Assembly: GCA_050261515.1 (NCBI GenBank)
Contig: JBLNDJ010000042.1
Location: 1-64,000, forward strand
Source of the DNA: JBLNDJ01 sp050261515
Lineage (GTDB): Bacteria > Acidobacteriota > Terriglobia > Bryobacterales > Bryobacteraceae
Direction of reading: 5' to 3'
DNA: 64,000 nucleotides
The notes below the pieces were generated by a model. That model did not search any database, was not told where the DNA came from, and saw only the letters and a list, made by a program, of their open reading frames with translations. Numbering within the stretch: the stretch's first letter is position 1; each line of letters begins with the position of its first letter. Shown here in pieces: positions 39,817-47,582 of the stretch. The position numbers and the translations under genes were made by a program.

Positions 39817-42800
39817 ATGGGCATCAATATCGGTATCGACATCGGCGGCATCAGTCTGAAACTGGCCGCTCTCGGCAAGCCGGAAGACCGCGCCGCACTG
39901 GCATCGCTTTGCGCGGCCAAGCCCGCCTCGTTCCGGTTTGTGAAGTGGGACGCGCCGCTGGTCATCTCCGAGTACAGGCGCATCGCGGGCAGCCCCATCC
40001 AGTCCACTTTCGACCTGCTCAAAGAGTTCTACGACGTCGTTCCGGAAACGTGCATCGACGGGATCCGCGTCACCGGCTCGGGCAGCCGCACCATCGCCAA
40101 AATTCTCGGCATCTACTTCGAGAATGAGTTCAAAGCCATCGCGCGGATGATCGGGCAATTCTATCCGCAGGTCCGGACGGTGTTCGAGCTGGGCGGCGAG
40201 AGCGCGAAATTCATACGGCTCGAGGACTCCGTGATCGCGGATTACGACCGCAGCGGCGAGTGCGCGGCGGGTACCGGCTCCTTTCTGGATCAGCAGGCCC
40301 TGCGTATGGGCTACTCGGTCGAGGAAGTCGGCGATGTGGTCGGGACGGCGACCTGCGCGGCGCGCATTGCGGGGCGCTGCTCGGTATTTGCGAAGTCCGA
40401 TATGATTCACGCCCAGCAGAAGGGCTACACGCCGGCGGAGATTCTGCGCGGGCTGTGCGATGCCGTGGCGCGGAACTTCAAGAGCAGCATTGTGAAGAGC
40501 CGGCCGGTCACGAAGCCCGTGGCGCTGATCGGCGCGGTGTCGCAGAACGCGGGCGTGACGGCGGCGCTGCGGGGCGTGTTCGGGCTGCAGGAGAAGGAAC
40601 TGATCGTGCCCGAGCTGTACGCGTGGTGCGGCGCCATCGGCAGTGCGATTCTGGAAACCGAGGAGCGCAAGAAGCGCTCTCTGCGCGATATACACCGGCT
40701 GAGCCAGCACGAAACCGAACAGCGCGTCGAGGACACGAGCCCGCTCTCGATGGACGACGTGGTGCTGCTCCGCGACCGCGCTCAGAAGTTCGTGCCGCCG
40801 CCCCCGGGCGTGGTCATCCCTGTGTTTCTCGGGATCGACATTGGGTCGGTTTCGACCAATGTGGTCGTCATCGACGAGAACGGCACGGTCATCCAGGACA
40901 TCTATTTGCGCACCGCGGGGCGGCCGATCGAGGCCGTGCAGCAGGGCTTGAGCGAGGTCGAGCGCGCGTGGGGCGACAGGCTGCACGTCCAGGGCGTGGG
41001 GACGACCGGGTCCGGGCGCGAGCTGATCGCCGAGCTGGTCGGGGCCGATGTGGTCAACGATGAAATCACGGCGCACAAGACCGGCGCGCTCCACGTTTCG
41101 AACACGCTCGGCGGCGAGCCCGTCGATACGATTTTCGAGATCGGCGGACAGGATTCGAAGTTCATCTCGATCGAGAACGGCGTGGTCGTCGATTTCGCGA
41201 TGAACGAAGCGTGCGCGGCGGGAACGGGATCGTTTCTCGAGGAGCAGGCGGAGAAGCTGGGCATCAGCATCAAGGGCGAGTTCGCCAAGCTGGCGCTGTC
41301 GTCGCCTTCGCCCACGCCGCTCGGCGAGCGCTGCACGGTATTCATGGAGCGCGATGTAACGGGCTGGATGCTCAAGGGCGAGACGACGCCGAACGTGGTG
41401 GCGGGCCTCGCGTATTCCATCGTGCTCAACTACCTGAACCGCGTGGTGCGCGGCCGCAAGATCGGGAAGGTGATTTACTTCCAGGGCGGCACGGCGTACA
41501 ACGATGCGGTTGCCGCGGCGTTCGCGAAGGTGCTCGGCAAGAAAATCACCGTGCCGCCTTATAACGGCGTGATGGGCGCCATCGGCATGGCTCTGATCGC
41601 GCGGCAGTGGCGCGCGGCCACGCAGGCTCCGTCGAGGTTCCGCGGATACGACCTTTCGCGGCTCCAGATGGCCACGCGCGACTTCGTCTGCAAGGCCTGC
41701 TCGAACCTGTGCGATATCAAGGAATTCACGATCGAGGGACAAAAGAGTTTCTGGGGCGACAAGTGCTCGGATAAGTACCGCAAGCCTTCGGCGACGGGGC
41801 GCAAGCCGGTGATCGAAGACCTGTTCGTTTTCCGCGAGCGGCTGATTGAAGGCATGTCGGCCGCGCATCCGCTGAACAAATTCGAGCGCGTGCCGGGCAA
41901 GCTTTCGGTGGGGCTGCCGCGCGCGATGTCGACTTACGAATACCTGCCGTTCTGGTATCGGTACTTCACGGACCTCGGCATCCAGGTGGCGCTCTCGCCG
42001 GTGACGGATCCGAAGATCGCCGCCGTGGGTCTTGAAATGGCGCTGGCGCAGCCGTGCTACCCGGTCCAGGTTGCGCACGGGCATGTAGCGGCGCTGATCG
42101 ATCTGGGCGTCGATTACGTGCTGGTGCCGAACGTGCTCGATGCGGAAACGGACCAGGCGTCGCGGAGCACGGCGCACTTCTGCCCGTGGAACCAGACGCT
42201 GCCTTACGTGCTGCAATCGGCGCCGCGGCTGGAGGCGCACAGGCACATGTTCCTGGTGCCGCAGCTTCACTTCCAGCTTGGGCGCGACCAGGTGAAGGAA
42301 GGGCTGTATAAGGCAATCCGGAAGCTCGGCGTGAGCCGGCGCGCAAGCGACAAAGCGGCCGACGCCGCCTACGCGGCGCAGCGGGAGTTCCAGTCGCGGC
42401 TGCTCGAAGCGGGCCGCAAGGCGCTCGAGACGCTCGACCAGACGGGCGAGCCCGGCATTCTGCTGGTGGGCCGCGGGTACAACATCTACGACCGCAGCGT
42501 GAACTGCGACATCCCGCGCAAGCTCAGGCATCGCTACGGCGCCAACGTTATCCCGATCGACTACCTGGTGACGGGGCGCGAGCCGGTGGAGGACCTGCAT
42601 CCGAACATGTACTGGGCTTCCGGCCAGAAGATTCTGTCGGCCGCGCGGATCGCGAGCACGCGGCCGAACCTGCACGTGGTATACCTGTCGAACTTCAAGT
42701 GCGGGCCGGACTCCTACATCAAGCATTTCGCGCGCGAGGCCGCCGGAGCGCCGCTGCTGGTGCTCCAGTTCGACGGCCACGGCAACGACGCGGGGTACAT

Positions 42801-42894
42801 GACGCGGTGCGAAGCGTATCTCGACAGCAAAGGAATTCTGCGATGCTACAAACCCGGGACGGAAGCGCAGTCACCGGCCGGCGCAATCCACTAG
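39817..42894 (+). CDS. Acyl-CoA dehydratase activase, double ATPase module plus DUF2229
   Basis: This 1025-residue protein holds two BadF/BadG/BcrA/HgdC-type ATPase modules in one chain (about 1-290 and 335-600). Each keeps the phosphate loop (IGIDIGGIS; LGIDIGSVS) and the cysteine pair that in HgdC holds a 4Fe-4S cluster between subunits: CAAGTGSF with Cys149 and CSVFAKS with Cys188, then Cys466 and CTVFMER with Cys506. A Cys-rich linker (CKACSNLC, GDKCSDKY) leads to a DUF2229 domain (about 690-1010). Such proteins drive ATP-dependent one-electron transfer to a partner dehydratase. The start follows AGAAGG. The next gene overlaps it by 52 bases and encodes the likely partner. Confidence 0.9.
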   Translation: MGINIGIDIGGISLKLAALGKPEDRAALASLCAAKPASFRFVKWDAPLVISEYRRIAGSPIQSTFDLLKEFYDVVPETCIDGIRVTGSGSRTIAKILGIYFENEFKAIARMIGQFYPQVRTVFELGGESAKFIRLEDSVIADYDRSGECAAGTGSFLDQQALRMGYSVEEVGDVVGTATCAARIAGRCSVFAKSDMIHAQQKGYTPAEILRGLCDAVARNFKSSIVKSRPVTKPVALIGAVSQNAGVTAALRGVFGLQEKELIVPELYAWCGAIGSAILETEERKKRSLRDIHRLSQHETEQRVEDTSPLSMDDVVLLRDRAQKFVPPPPGVVIPVFLGIDIGSVSTNVVVIDENGTVIQDIYLRTAGRPIEAVQQGLSEVERAWGDRLHVQGVGTTGSGRELIAELVGADVVNDEITAHKTGALHVSNTLGGEPVDTIFEIGGQDSKFISIENGVVVDFAMNEACAAGTGSFLEEQAEKLGISIKGEFAKLALSSPSPTPLGERCTVFMERDVTGWMLKGETTPNVVAGLAYSIVLNYLNRVVRGRKIGKVIYFQGGTAYNDAVAAAFAKVLGKKITVPPYNGVMGAIGMALIARQWRAATQAPSRFRGYDLSRLQMATRDFVCKACSNLCDIKEFTIEGQKSFWGDKCSDKYRKPSATGRKPVIEDLFVFRERLIEGMSAAHPLNKFERVPGKLSVGLPRAMSTYEYLPFWYRYFTDLGIQVALSPVTDPKIAAVGLEMALAQPCYPVQVAHGHVAALIDLGVDYVLVPNVLDAETDQASRSTAHFCPWNQTLPYVLQSAPRLEAHRHMFLVPQLHFQLGRDQVKEGLYKAIRKLGVSRRASDKAADAAYAAQREFQSRLLEAGRKALETLDQTGEPGILLVGRGYNIYDRSVNCDIPRKLRHRYGANVIPIDYLVTGREPVEDLHPNMYWASGQKILSAARIASTRPNLHVVYLSNFKCGPDSYIKHFAREAAGAPLLVLQFDGHGNDAGYMTRCEAYLDSKGILRCYKPGTEAQSPAGAIH

Positions 42895-44153
42895 AGGGCA
42901 AGCGGATCTTCATTCCGCCGATGGCGTACGGCAGCGGCCGCACGTTCGCGGCGGCGTTCCGCGCGCTCGGGCTCGACGCCGATATCACGCCGCCCTCGGA
43001 CCATCGCACGCGCGAGCTCGGGGCGCGCTACACGTCGGGCGACGAGTGCTACCCGGCCAAGGTGACGATCGGCGATTTCATGCGCGTGCTCGAGCAGCCG
43101 GGCATCGATCCGGCCAGCGTGGCGCTGTTCATGCCCACCGCCGACGGGCCGTGCCGCTTCGGGCAGTACACGCCATACCTCCGCAGCATTCTGGCCAAAA
43201 ACGGCTACCCGCACACCGAGGTGATCGCTCCCTCGAGCAATGACGGCTACAGCGATTTCGGCGACATGGCGCGGCAGTTCGTCCGCACCGGGTGGCGCGC
43301 GCTGATCGCCGCCGACCTGTTGCAGAAGACGCTGCTCCAGTACAGGCCGTATGAGGTCCGCAAGGGCGACGCCGAGGCGATTTACGAGGATTCGCTCGAC
43401 GACGTCTGCAAGGCCATCGAGACCGCGCCGCCGCTCGACGCGGGCGTGCAGTTGAAGGCGATCCGCGACGCCCTGGTGCGCTCTCGCGACCGCTTCCGCA
43501 AGATGGCCGTGCGGCGCGACCGCTCGACGCCGCTGATCGGCATCGTGGGCGAGATTTTCTGCCGCCTGCACTGCTTCTCGAACGAGGACCTGGTGCGGCG
43601 CCTGGAGGAGTACGAGGCCGAGGCGTGGATCTCGGACATCACCGAGTGGATCTGGTACACGATCGCCGAGCAGTTCCGCAAGCTGCACCTGAAGGGGCAG
43701 CAGTATTCGCTCGAGGCGGTGAAGGCGTGGGTCCGCAAGAAGGTGCAGAAGCACGATGAGCACGTGCTGCTCGAGCCGTTCCACGACGACTTCAAGGGCT
43801 ACGAGGAGCCGCCGGTGGAGGAAGTGCTCCAGGCGGCGCGGCCCTATCTGCCGAACGACGGCGCGATGGGCGAGATGGTGCTGAACGTGGGCAAGGCGAT
43901 CTGCCTGGCGAAGAAAGGGGCGGACGGCATCATCGACATCAGCCCGTTCACGTGCATGAACGGGATCGTGTGCGAGGCGGTCTATCCGCGGGTTTCGCGC
44001 GACTTGGGCGGGATTCCGATCCGCAATTTCTACTTCGACGGCACGCAGAGCGATCTCGACCGGGATCTGGGCGTGTACCTGGAGCTGGCACGCGGGTACC
44101 AGAAGCGGAAGAAGTGGGCGCGGACGTATCCGGAGAGCTGGGGGCACGACTAG
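42843..44153 (+). CDS. HgdB/BcrC-like 2-hydroxyacyl-CoA dehydratase-type protein
   Basis: This 436-residue protein is related to the D-subunit-like 2-hydroxyacyl-CoA dehydratase/CoA-protein family that receives electrons from the activase. Candidate cluster or active-site cysteines are Cys69 (GDECYPAKV), Cys104 (DGPCRFGQY), the pair in IFCRLHCF and the pair in FTCMNGIVC. The start lies inside the activase gene (52-base overlap, different frame), which implies fixed stoichiometry. The real substrate is unknown: stand-alone activase/DUF2229 pairs are widespread and mostly uncharacterised, and there are no CoA-transferase or acyl-CoA genes nearby. Confidence 0.82.
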   Translation: MLQTRDGSAVTGRRNPLEGKRIFIPPMAYGSGRTFAAAFRALGLDADITPPSDHRTRELGARYTSGDECYPAKVTIGDFMRVLEQPGIDPASVALFMPTADGPCRFGQYTPYLRSILAKNGYPHTEVIAPSSNDGYSDFGDMARQFVRTGWRALIAADLLQKTLLQYRPYEVRKGDAEAIYEDSLDDVCKAIETAPPLDAGVQLKAIRDALVRSRDRFRKMAVRRDRSTPLIGIVGEIFCRLHCFSNEDLVRRLEEYEAEAWISDITEWIWYTIAEQFRKLHLKGQQYSLEAVKAWVRKKVQKHDEHVLLEPFHDDFKGYEEPPVEEVLQAARPYLPNDGAMGEMVLNVGKAICLAKKGADGIIDISPFTCMNGIVCEAVYPRVSRDLGGIPIRNFYFDGTQSDLDRDLGVYLELARGYQKRKKWARTYPESWGHD

Positions 44154-44247
44154 CACCCACTGAGAGGGTACTGGTACCGCACTGGTGCTTTCCCCATCAT
44201 TTAATACTGTGCTGTGAAGCATATGCGTGGCACAATCGAATGTTCGG

Positions 44248-44817
44248 ATGACACGCAGATTGCTCGCTCTCTCAACGCTCCTTCTGATTGCTTCGGCCGC
44301 GGCTATGGCCGCACCCATCAACCTGGTTTGGAATGGCGGTTTCGAGACCGGCAACTTCTCCGGGTGGGCTCAATCGGGCGACAACAGCTACACCTTCGTC
44401 GATCGAAACTGGCACCAGAACGGAGACTACGCCGGGACGTTCGGTCCGATCGCCGGCTACGGATACATCGCGCAGAACCTGTACACGGTTGCGGGCGAAA
44501 CCTACGATCTTTCGTTTTGGATCTGGGGCACCGCCTACGGAGTACCTGACGCCGGCATCACTGTCCAGTGGAACGGGGCCACCATCCTGACGTCCGCATC
44601 GCCAACGTATAACACGTGGACCCAGATCAGCATCCCAGGTCTGGTTGCGACATCGGACTCGACGTTGCTTTCCCTTGGCTTCCGCAACGGGCCCTACTAT
44701 TACTGGGTAGACGACGTGTCGGTGACCGGATTAACCAGTGCGCCGGAGCCGGCCACGTTCGCGATCGTGGGCGCCGCGCTGCTGGGGCTGGGCCTGCTGC
44801 GGCGCCGCGCACACTGA
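44248..44817 (+). CDS. PEP-CTERM sorting-domain protein
   Basis: This 189-residue protein has a signal peptide (MTRRLLALSTLLLIASAAAM, then AAP). A beta-sandwich starting NLVWNGGFETGNFSGWAQ is typical of carbohydrate-binding-like domains in such proteins. The C-terminal sorting signal is APEPATFAIVGAALLGLGLL followed by RRRAH. PEP-CTERM proteins are processed by an exosortase and exported to the surface or an extracellular matrix; the exosortase gene is not in this window. The ATG at 44248 gives the signal peptide directly; GTG at 44227 is less likely. The last 87 bases overlap the convergent DCC gene. Confidence 0.9.
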   Translation: MTRRLLALSTLLLIASAAAMAAPINLVWNGGFETGNFSGWAQSGDNSYTFVDRNWHQNGDYAGTFGPIAGYGYIAQNLYTVAGETYDLSFWIWGTAYGVPDAGITVQWNGATILTSASPTYNTWTQISIPGLVATSDSTLLSLGFRNGPYYYWVDDVSVTGLTSAPEPATFAIVGAALLGLGLLRRRAH

Positions 44818-45105
44818 ACGGCACCTGCGGCGTTTCGCGACGAATCGATAGACTGCTTCGGCCGCCGGCGCGAAACCGGGGACGCGCCGGTAAGCCCATC
44901 GCCACCACGGAGAGCCGCCGGCCGCGAGCGCCTCGAAGATGGCGCGCGCGCCTCTATATACCTCGCCGTCCGGAGTGACATACTCGACGGACTCGCCTTT
45001 CTGGAACGGGGAATATTCGACGGCGCCGCCGGTCCGCGCGCGCAGATACCGGACGCAGGCGATGCAGAAGGAGCATTTTCCGTCGTAGATCAACAGCGGA
45101 GGCAC
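44731..45105 (-). CDS. DCC-family (DUF393) thiol-disulphide oxidoreductase-like protein
   Basis: This 124-residue protein opens VPPLLIYDGKCSFCIACVRY, the DxxCxxC motif that names the DCC family. It contains the second hallmark region (RGARAIFEALAAGGSPW). Members are predicted thioredoxin-like oxidoreductases; the partner is unknown. The start is a GTG behind AGAGGGG. There is no ATG in a suitable place, and the upstream open frame runs antisense through the OmpA-type gene. The C-terminal 30 residues are Arg/Gln-rich and lie in the overlap with the PEP-CTERM gene, so the true functional end may be near YRFVAKRRR. Confidence 0.8.
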   Translation of the reverse strand: MPPLLIYDGKCSFCIACVRYLRARTGGAVEYSPFQKGESVEYVTPDGEVYRGARAIFEALAAGGSPWWRWAYRRVPGFAPAAEAVYRFVAKRRRCRSVCAAPQQAQPQQRGAHDRERGRLRRTG

Positions 45106-45166
45106 GGTCCCCTCTGACCGAATTGTAATTGTTCCGGGCGGGCCTTGTGATATGCTGTGGCCCCAT

Positions 45167-45979
45167 ATGCGAACTTTTCTGGCAGCACTCACGCTGTTCT
45201 CAGCTCTTCCCGTTCTCGCGCAGAAGCCTCCCCAGGATCGTAAAGGCTGCGTCGATAGCAAGGTTCTGAGCCGGTTGCCCGGATGCATCATCAATAGCTG
45301 CCGCGCGTCGGAATATGACGCGACGGAAATACAAGTCAGCAAGACCGAGAAGAAGAACATCGAGGGCGCGTTCGAAGAGATCAGTTACACGTGCCCGGCG
45401 ACCGCCTCCAGGATCCAGATCGCCCGCAATGCCGAGGCGGCGCTCAAGACGGCCGGATTCGCGATTCCGTGGCAGGCGGACGGATCGAACTGGGCGGGGG
45501 TCACGGGCCACAAGGAGGCGCAGTGGGTTTACGTGATCACCCGGAACTCCAGCTACATGATGAGGACACTCAAGGAAAAAGCGCTCGATGTCACGATGGA
45601 GGCCAACGCCGCGGGTTGGGCGCAGCAGATCGAGCAGACCGGCCGCGCGTCGATCTACGGCATCACGTTTGATACGGCCAAGGCCACCATCAAGCCGGAT
45701 TCCGAGAAAGTGCTGATGGAGATGATGGCGCTGTTCCAGAAGAACCCAACGTGGCGCTTCGCGGTCGCCGGGCATACGGACAATGTCGGTGCGAAACAGG
45801 CGAACCTCCTGCTGTCGCGCCAGCGCGCCGAGGCCGTGGCCGCCTGGCTCAAGGCTCACGGCGTGAATGGAGACCGGCTGCTGCCCGGCGGGTTCGGTGA
45901 CCTTGCCCCGGTTGCCGACAATGCCACTGAAGACGGCCGCGCGAAGAACAGGCGTGTGGATCTGATCAAGCTGTACTAG
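45167..45979 (+). CDS. OmpA-family outer membrane protein
   Basis: This 270-residue protein has a signal peptide (MRTFLAALTLFSALPVLAQ). A middle region of unknown fold contains a few cysteines (CVDSKVLSRLPGC, NSCRASEYDA). The C-terminal OmpA/MotB peptidoglycan-binding domain (about 155-270) has YGITFDTAKATIKPDSEKVL, VAGHTDNVGAKQANLLLSRQRAEAV and the closing NRRVDLIKL. It probably links outer membrane and peptidoglycan. The ATG at 45167 is preferred over 45152 because it begins the signal peptide and lies 10 bases after TATGCT. A strong terminator follows directly. Confidence 0.9.
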   Translation: MRTFLAALTLFSALPVLAQKPPQDRKGCVDSKVLSRLPGCIINSCRASEYDATEIQVSKTEKKNIEGAFEEISYTCPATASRIQIARNAEAALKTAGFAIPWQADGSNWAGVTGHKEAQWVYVITRNSSYMMRTLKEKALDVTMEANAAGWAQQIEQTGRASIYGITFDTAKATIKPDSEKVLMEMMALFQKNPTWRFAVAGHTDNVGAKQANLLLSRQRAEAVAAWLKAHGVNGDRLLPGGFGDLAPVADNATEDGRAKNRRVDLIKLY

Positions 45980-45981
45980 TC

Positions 45982-46006
45982 AAAAAAGGGGTCTGTCCCC
46001 TTTTTT
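45982..46006. terminator. Bidirectional intrinsic terminator
   Basis: AAAAAAGGGG-TCTGT-CCCCTTTTTT is a perfect 10-base stem with a 5-base loop and A/T tracts on both sides. It lies right after the OmpA stop and overlaps the stop of the convergent carbamoyltransferase gene. It should stop transcription from both directions. Confidence 0.85.
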
Positions 46007-47582
46007 ACTTTTGAAGCAGGAAGTGGCCCACCAGCATCGAGTCGATTCCCGAGGAGTAGAAGCTGCGCACCGCGTCTCTTGGCGTGCAGACCAGCGGGTC
46101 TCCGAATAAGTTGAATGACGTGTTGTAAAGCACCGGCAGCCCCGTGGACTTGCCCGCGGCGTGCAGCAGGCGCCAGTAGAGCGGGTTGTCGTCCTGCGTC
46201 ACGGTGTGGACCCGCACGAGATCCGAGCCCAGCAGCGCGGTTTCGAACGTCTTGCGATGCACAGGGCGGACCCGGCCAACCGTCGCGAGGAACCTGGCGT
46301 TCGGGCCGGCTTCGAAGTACTCCGAGCAGAGCTCTGCCGGGACCGACGCCGCAAACTTGCGAAACGGCTCGCGGTGCTTGATGAAGATGTTCAGGTTCTC
46401 GGTCGAGTAGGGGTTGCGCGGTGAGGCGAGCAGGCTGCGGTTGCCGAGCGCGCGCGGTCCGAATTCCATGCGGCCCTGCATCCACGCGACGATTTTGCTG
46501 TCTTCGAGCTCGCGGACGGCGGTGTCGATCAGTTCGTCCGACGTCAGCAGGTAGCGGAAGCGCAGCTTGCAGTTCTCGAGCACCTTCTTGATGTCTTCGG
46601 CGTCGTACTCGGGGCCGAGGCAGAGGTTGCCCATGCCGACGCGCTCCGCACGCTGGTAGACGCGCCTCCAGGCGTAGAAAACGGCGCCCAGCGCCGTGCC
46701 CGCGTTGCCCGCGGCAGGCTGCACGAAGACGTTGCGCCAGCGCCGGGAACACTCGACGCGCGAGACCAGCAGCGCGTTCAGGAACAGGCCCCCGGCCAGG
46801 CAGAGGTTCTCGCCCTCGCCCGCCATCTCGAGCACGGAGTGTTCGAGAGCGCACTGGATTCCGGCCGCCAGTTCGGCCCGCATGGGCGCGGGAATGGGGG
46901 CGTCCTCGGCGATGCCAAGGCGCTCGTAGAACTTGCCGCTGAAGCCTCCCTGGCTCATGCGGTCGCTGTTGAAATACGACCGGTCGATGCGCGGCCAGCC
47001 CCCGCCGGTCACTCCCAGGATGTCAAGGAACAGGGGGGCGAGGCGCTCGCCGCCCGTGGTCGAAAGCCATTGCAGCTTGTGCGGATCGGCTTCGGGATCG
47101 AAGCCGACCAGTTCGGTCACACGGCGGTACAGGTCGCCGAGCGAATCCGGATAATATTGCTCCTCGGCGAGCACGAGGCGGTTGCCGGAGGCGTTCCAGC
47201 GCGCGGCCGAGCGGAAGTCGCCGGCGCGGTCGATGGTGAGAACCGTCGCCTCGTCGAAAGGCGATGCATAGAAGGCCGAGGCCGCATGAGCCGTGTGATG
47301 ATCCACCAGGACGATGCGGCTGTTCGGGAACTTCGCGCGCAGCGCGAGATGCAGCGCGGTTTCGGGACCGGCTGCGAGCGGCCGCACGATGGCGACGCAA
47401 TCGACCTCGGCCGGGCCGGCGTTCGAAAGCGCGAGCGCGGCGGCGATCGCCTCTTCCGGCAGCTCGCCCGGCCGCGCCAGACGCGCGACTTTTCTCTGCT
47501 CCACGGCGCCGGTGAGCACGCCGTCCTTCAGCACCGCAGCCGCGGCATCGTTCATGATGCCGCCGATTCCCAGGATGATCAT
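46005..47582 (-). CDS. NodU/CmcH-type carbamoyltransferase
   Basis: This 525-residue enzyme of the O-carbamoyltransferase family uses carbamoyl phosphate and ATP to carbamoylate a hydroxyl group. The N-terminal Kae1-like domain opens MIILGIGGIMNDAAAAVL and holds the metal-binding cluster VDHHTAHAASA (His95-His99). The C-terminal YrdC-like domain contains MEFGPRALGNRSLLASPR and NTSFNLFG. The substrate may be a sugar or natural product; no nod or antibiotic genes are near. Its ATG overlaps the glnS stop (ATGA), which places a tailoring enzyme at the end of an aminoacyl-tRNA synthetase operon. A strong terminator follows. Confidence 0.9.
   Translation of the reverse strand: MIILGIGGIMNDAAAAVLKDGVLTGAVEQRKVARLARPGELPEEAIAAALALSNAGPAEVDCVAIVRPLAAGPETALHLALRAKFPNSRIVLVDHHTAHAASAFYASPFDEATVLTIDRAGDFRSAARWNASGNRLVLAEEQYYPDSLGDLYRRVTELVGFDPEADPHKLQWLSTTGGERLAPLFLDILGVTGGGWPRIDRSYFNSDRMSQGGFSGKFYERLGIAEDAPIPAPMRAELAAGIQCALEHSVLEMAGEGENLCLAGGLFLNALLVSRVECSRRWRNVFVQPAAGNAGTALGAVFYAWRRVYQRAERVGMGNLCLGPEYDAEDIKKVLENCKLRFRYLLTSDELIDTAVRELEDSKIVAWMQGRMEFGPRALGNRSLLASPRNPYSTENLNIFIKHREPFRKFAASVPAELCSEYFEAGPNARFLATVGRVRPVHRKTFETALLGSDLVRVHTVTQDDNPLYWRLLHAAGKSTGLPVLYNTSFNLFGDPLVCTPRDAVRSFYSSGIDSMLVGHFLLQK

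Noticed and set aside
39541..42780. A 1079-codon open frame on the minus strand opposite the activase gene
   Set aside because: It runs antisense to a gene with clear cysteine and ATPase motifs. Its translation is rich in Arg, His and Leu with no domain, as expected from codon bias in GC-rich DNA.
45982..46006. The A6G4...C4T6 palindrome as a mobile-element end or regulatory site
   Set aside because: Its position exactly between two convergent stops, with A/T tracts on both sides, is fully explained by a bidirectional terminator.
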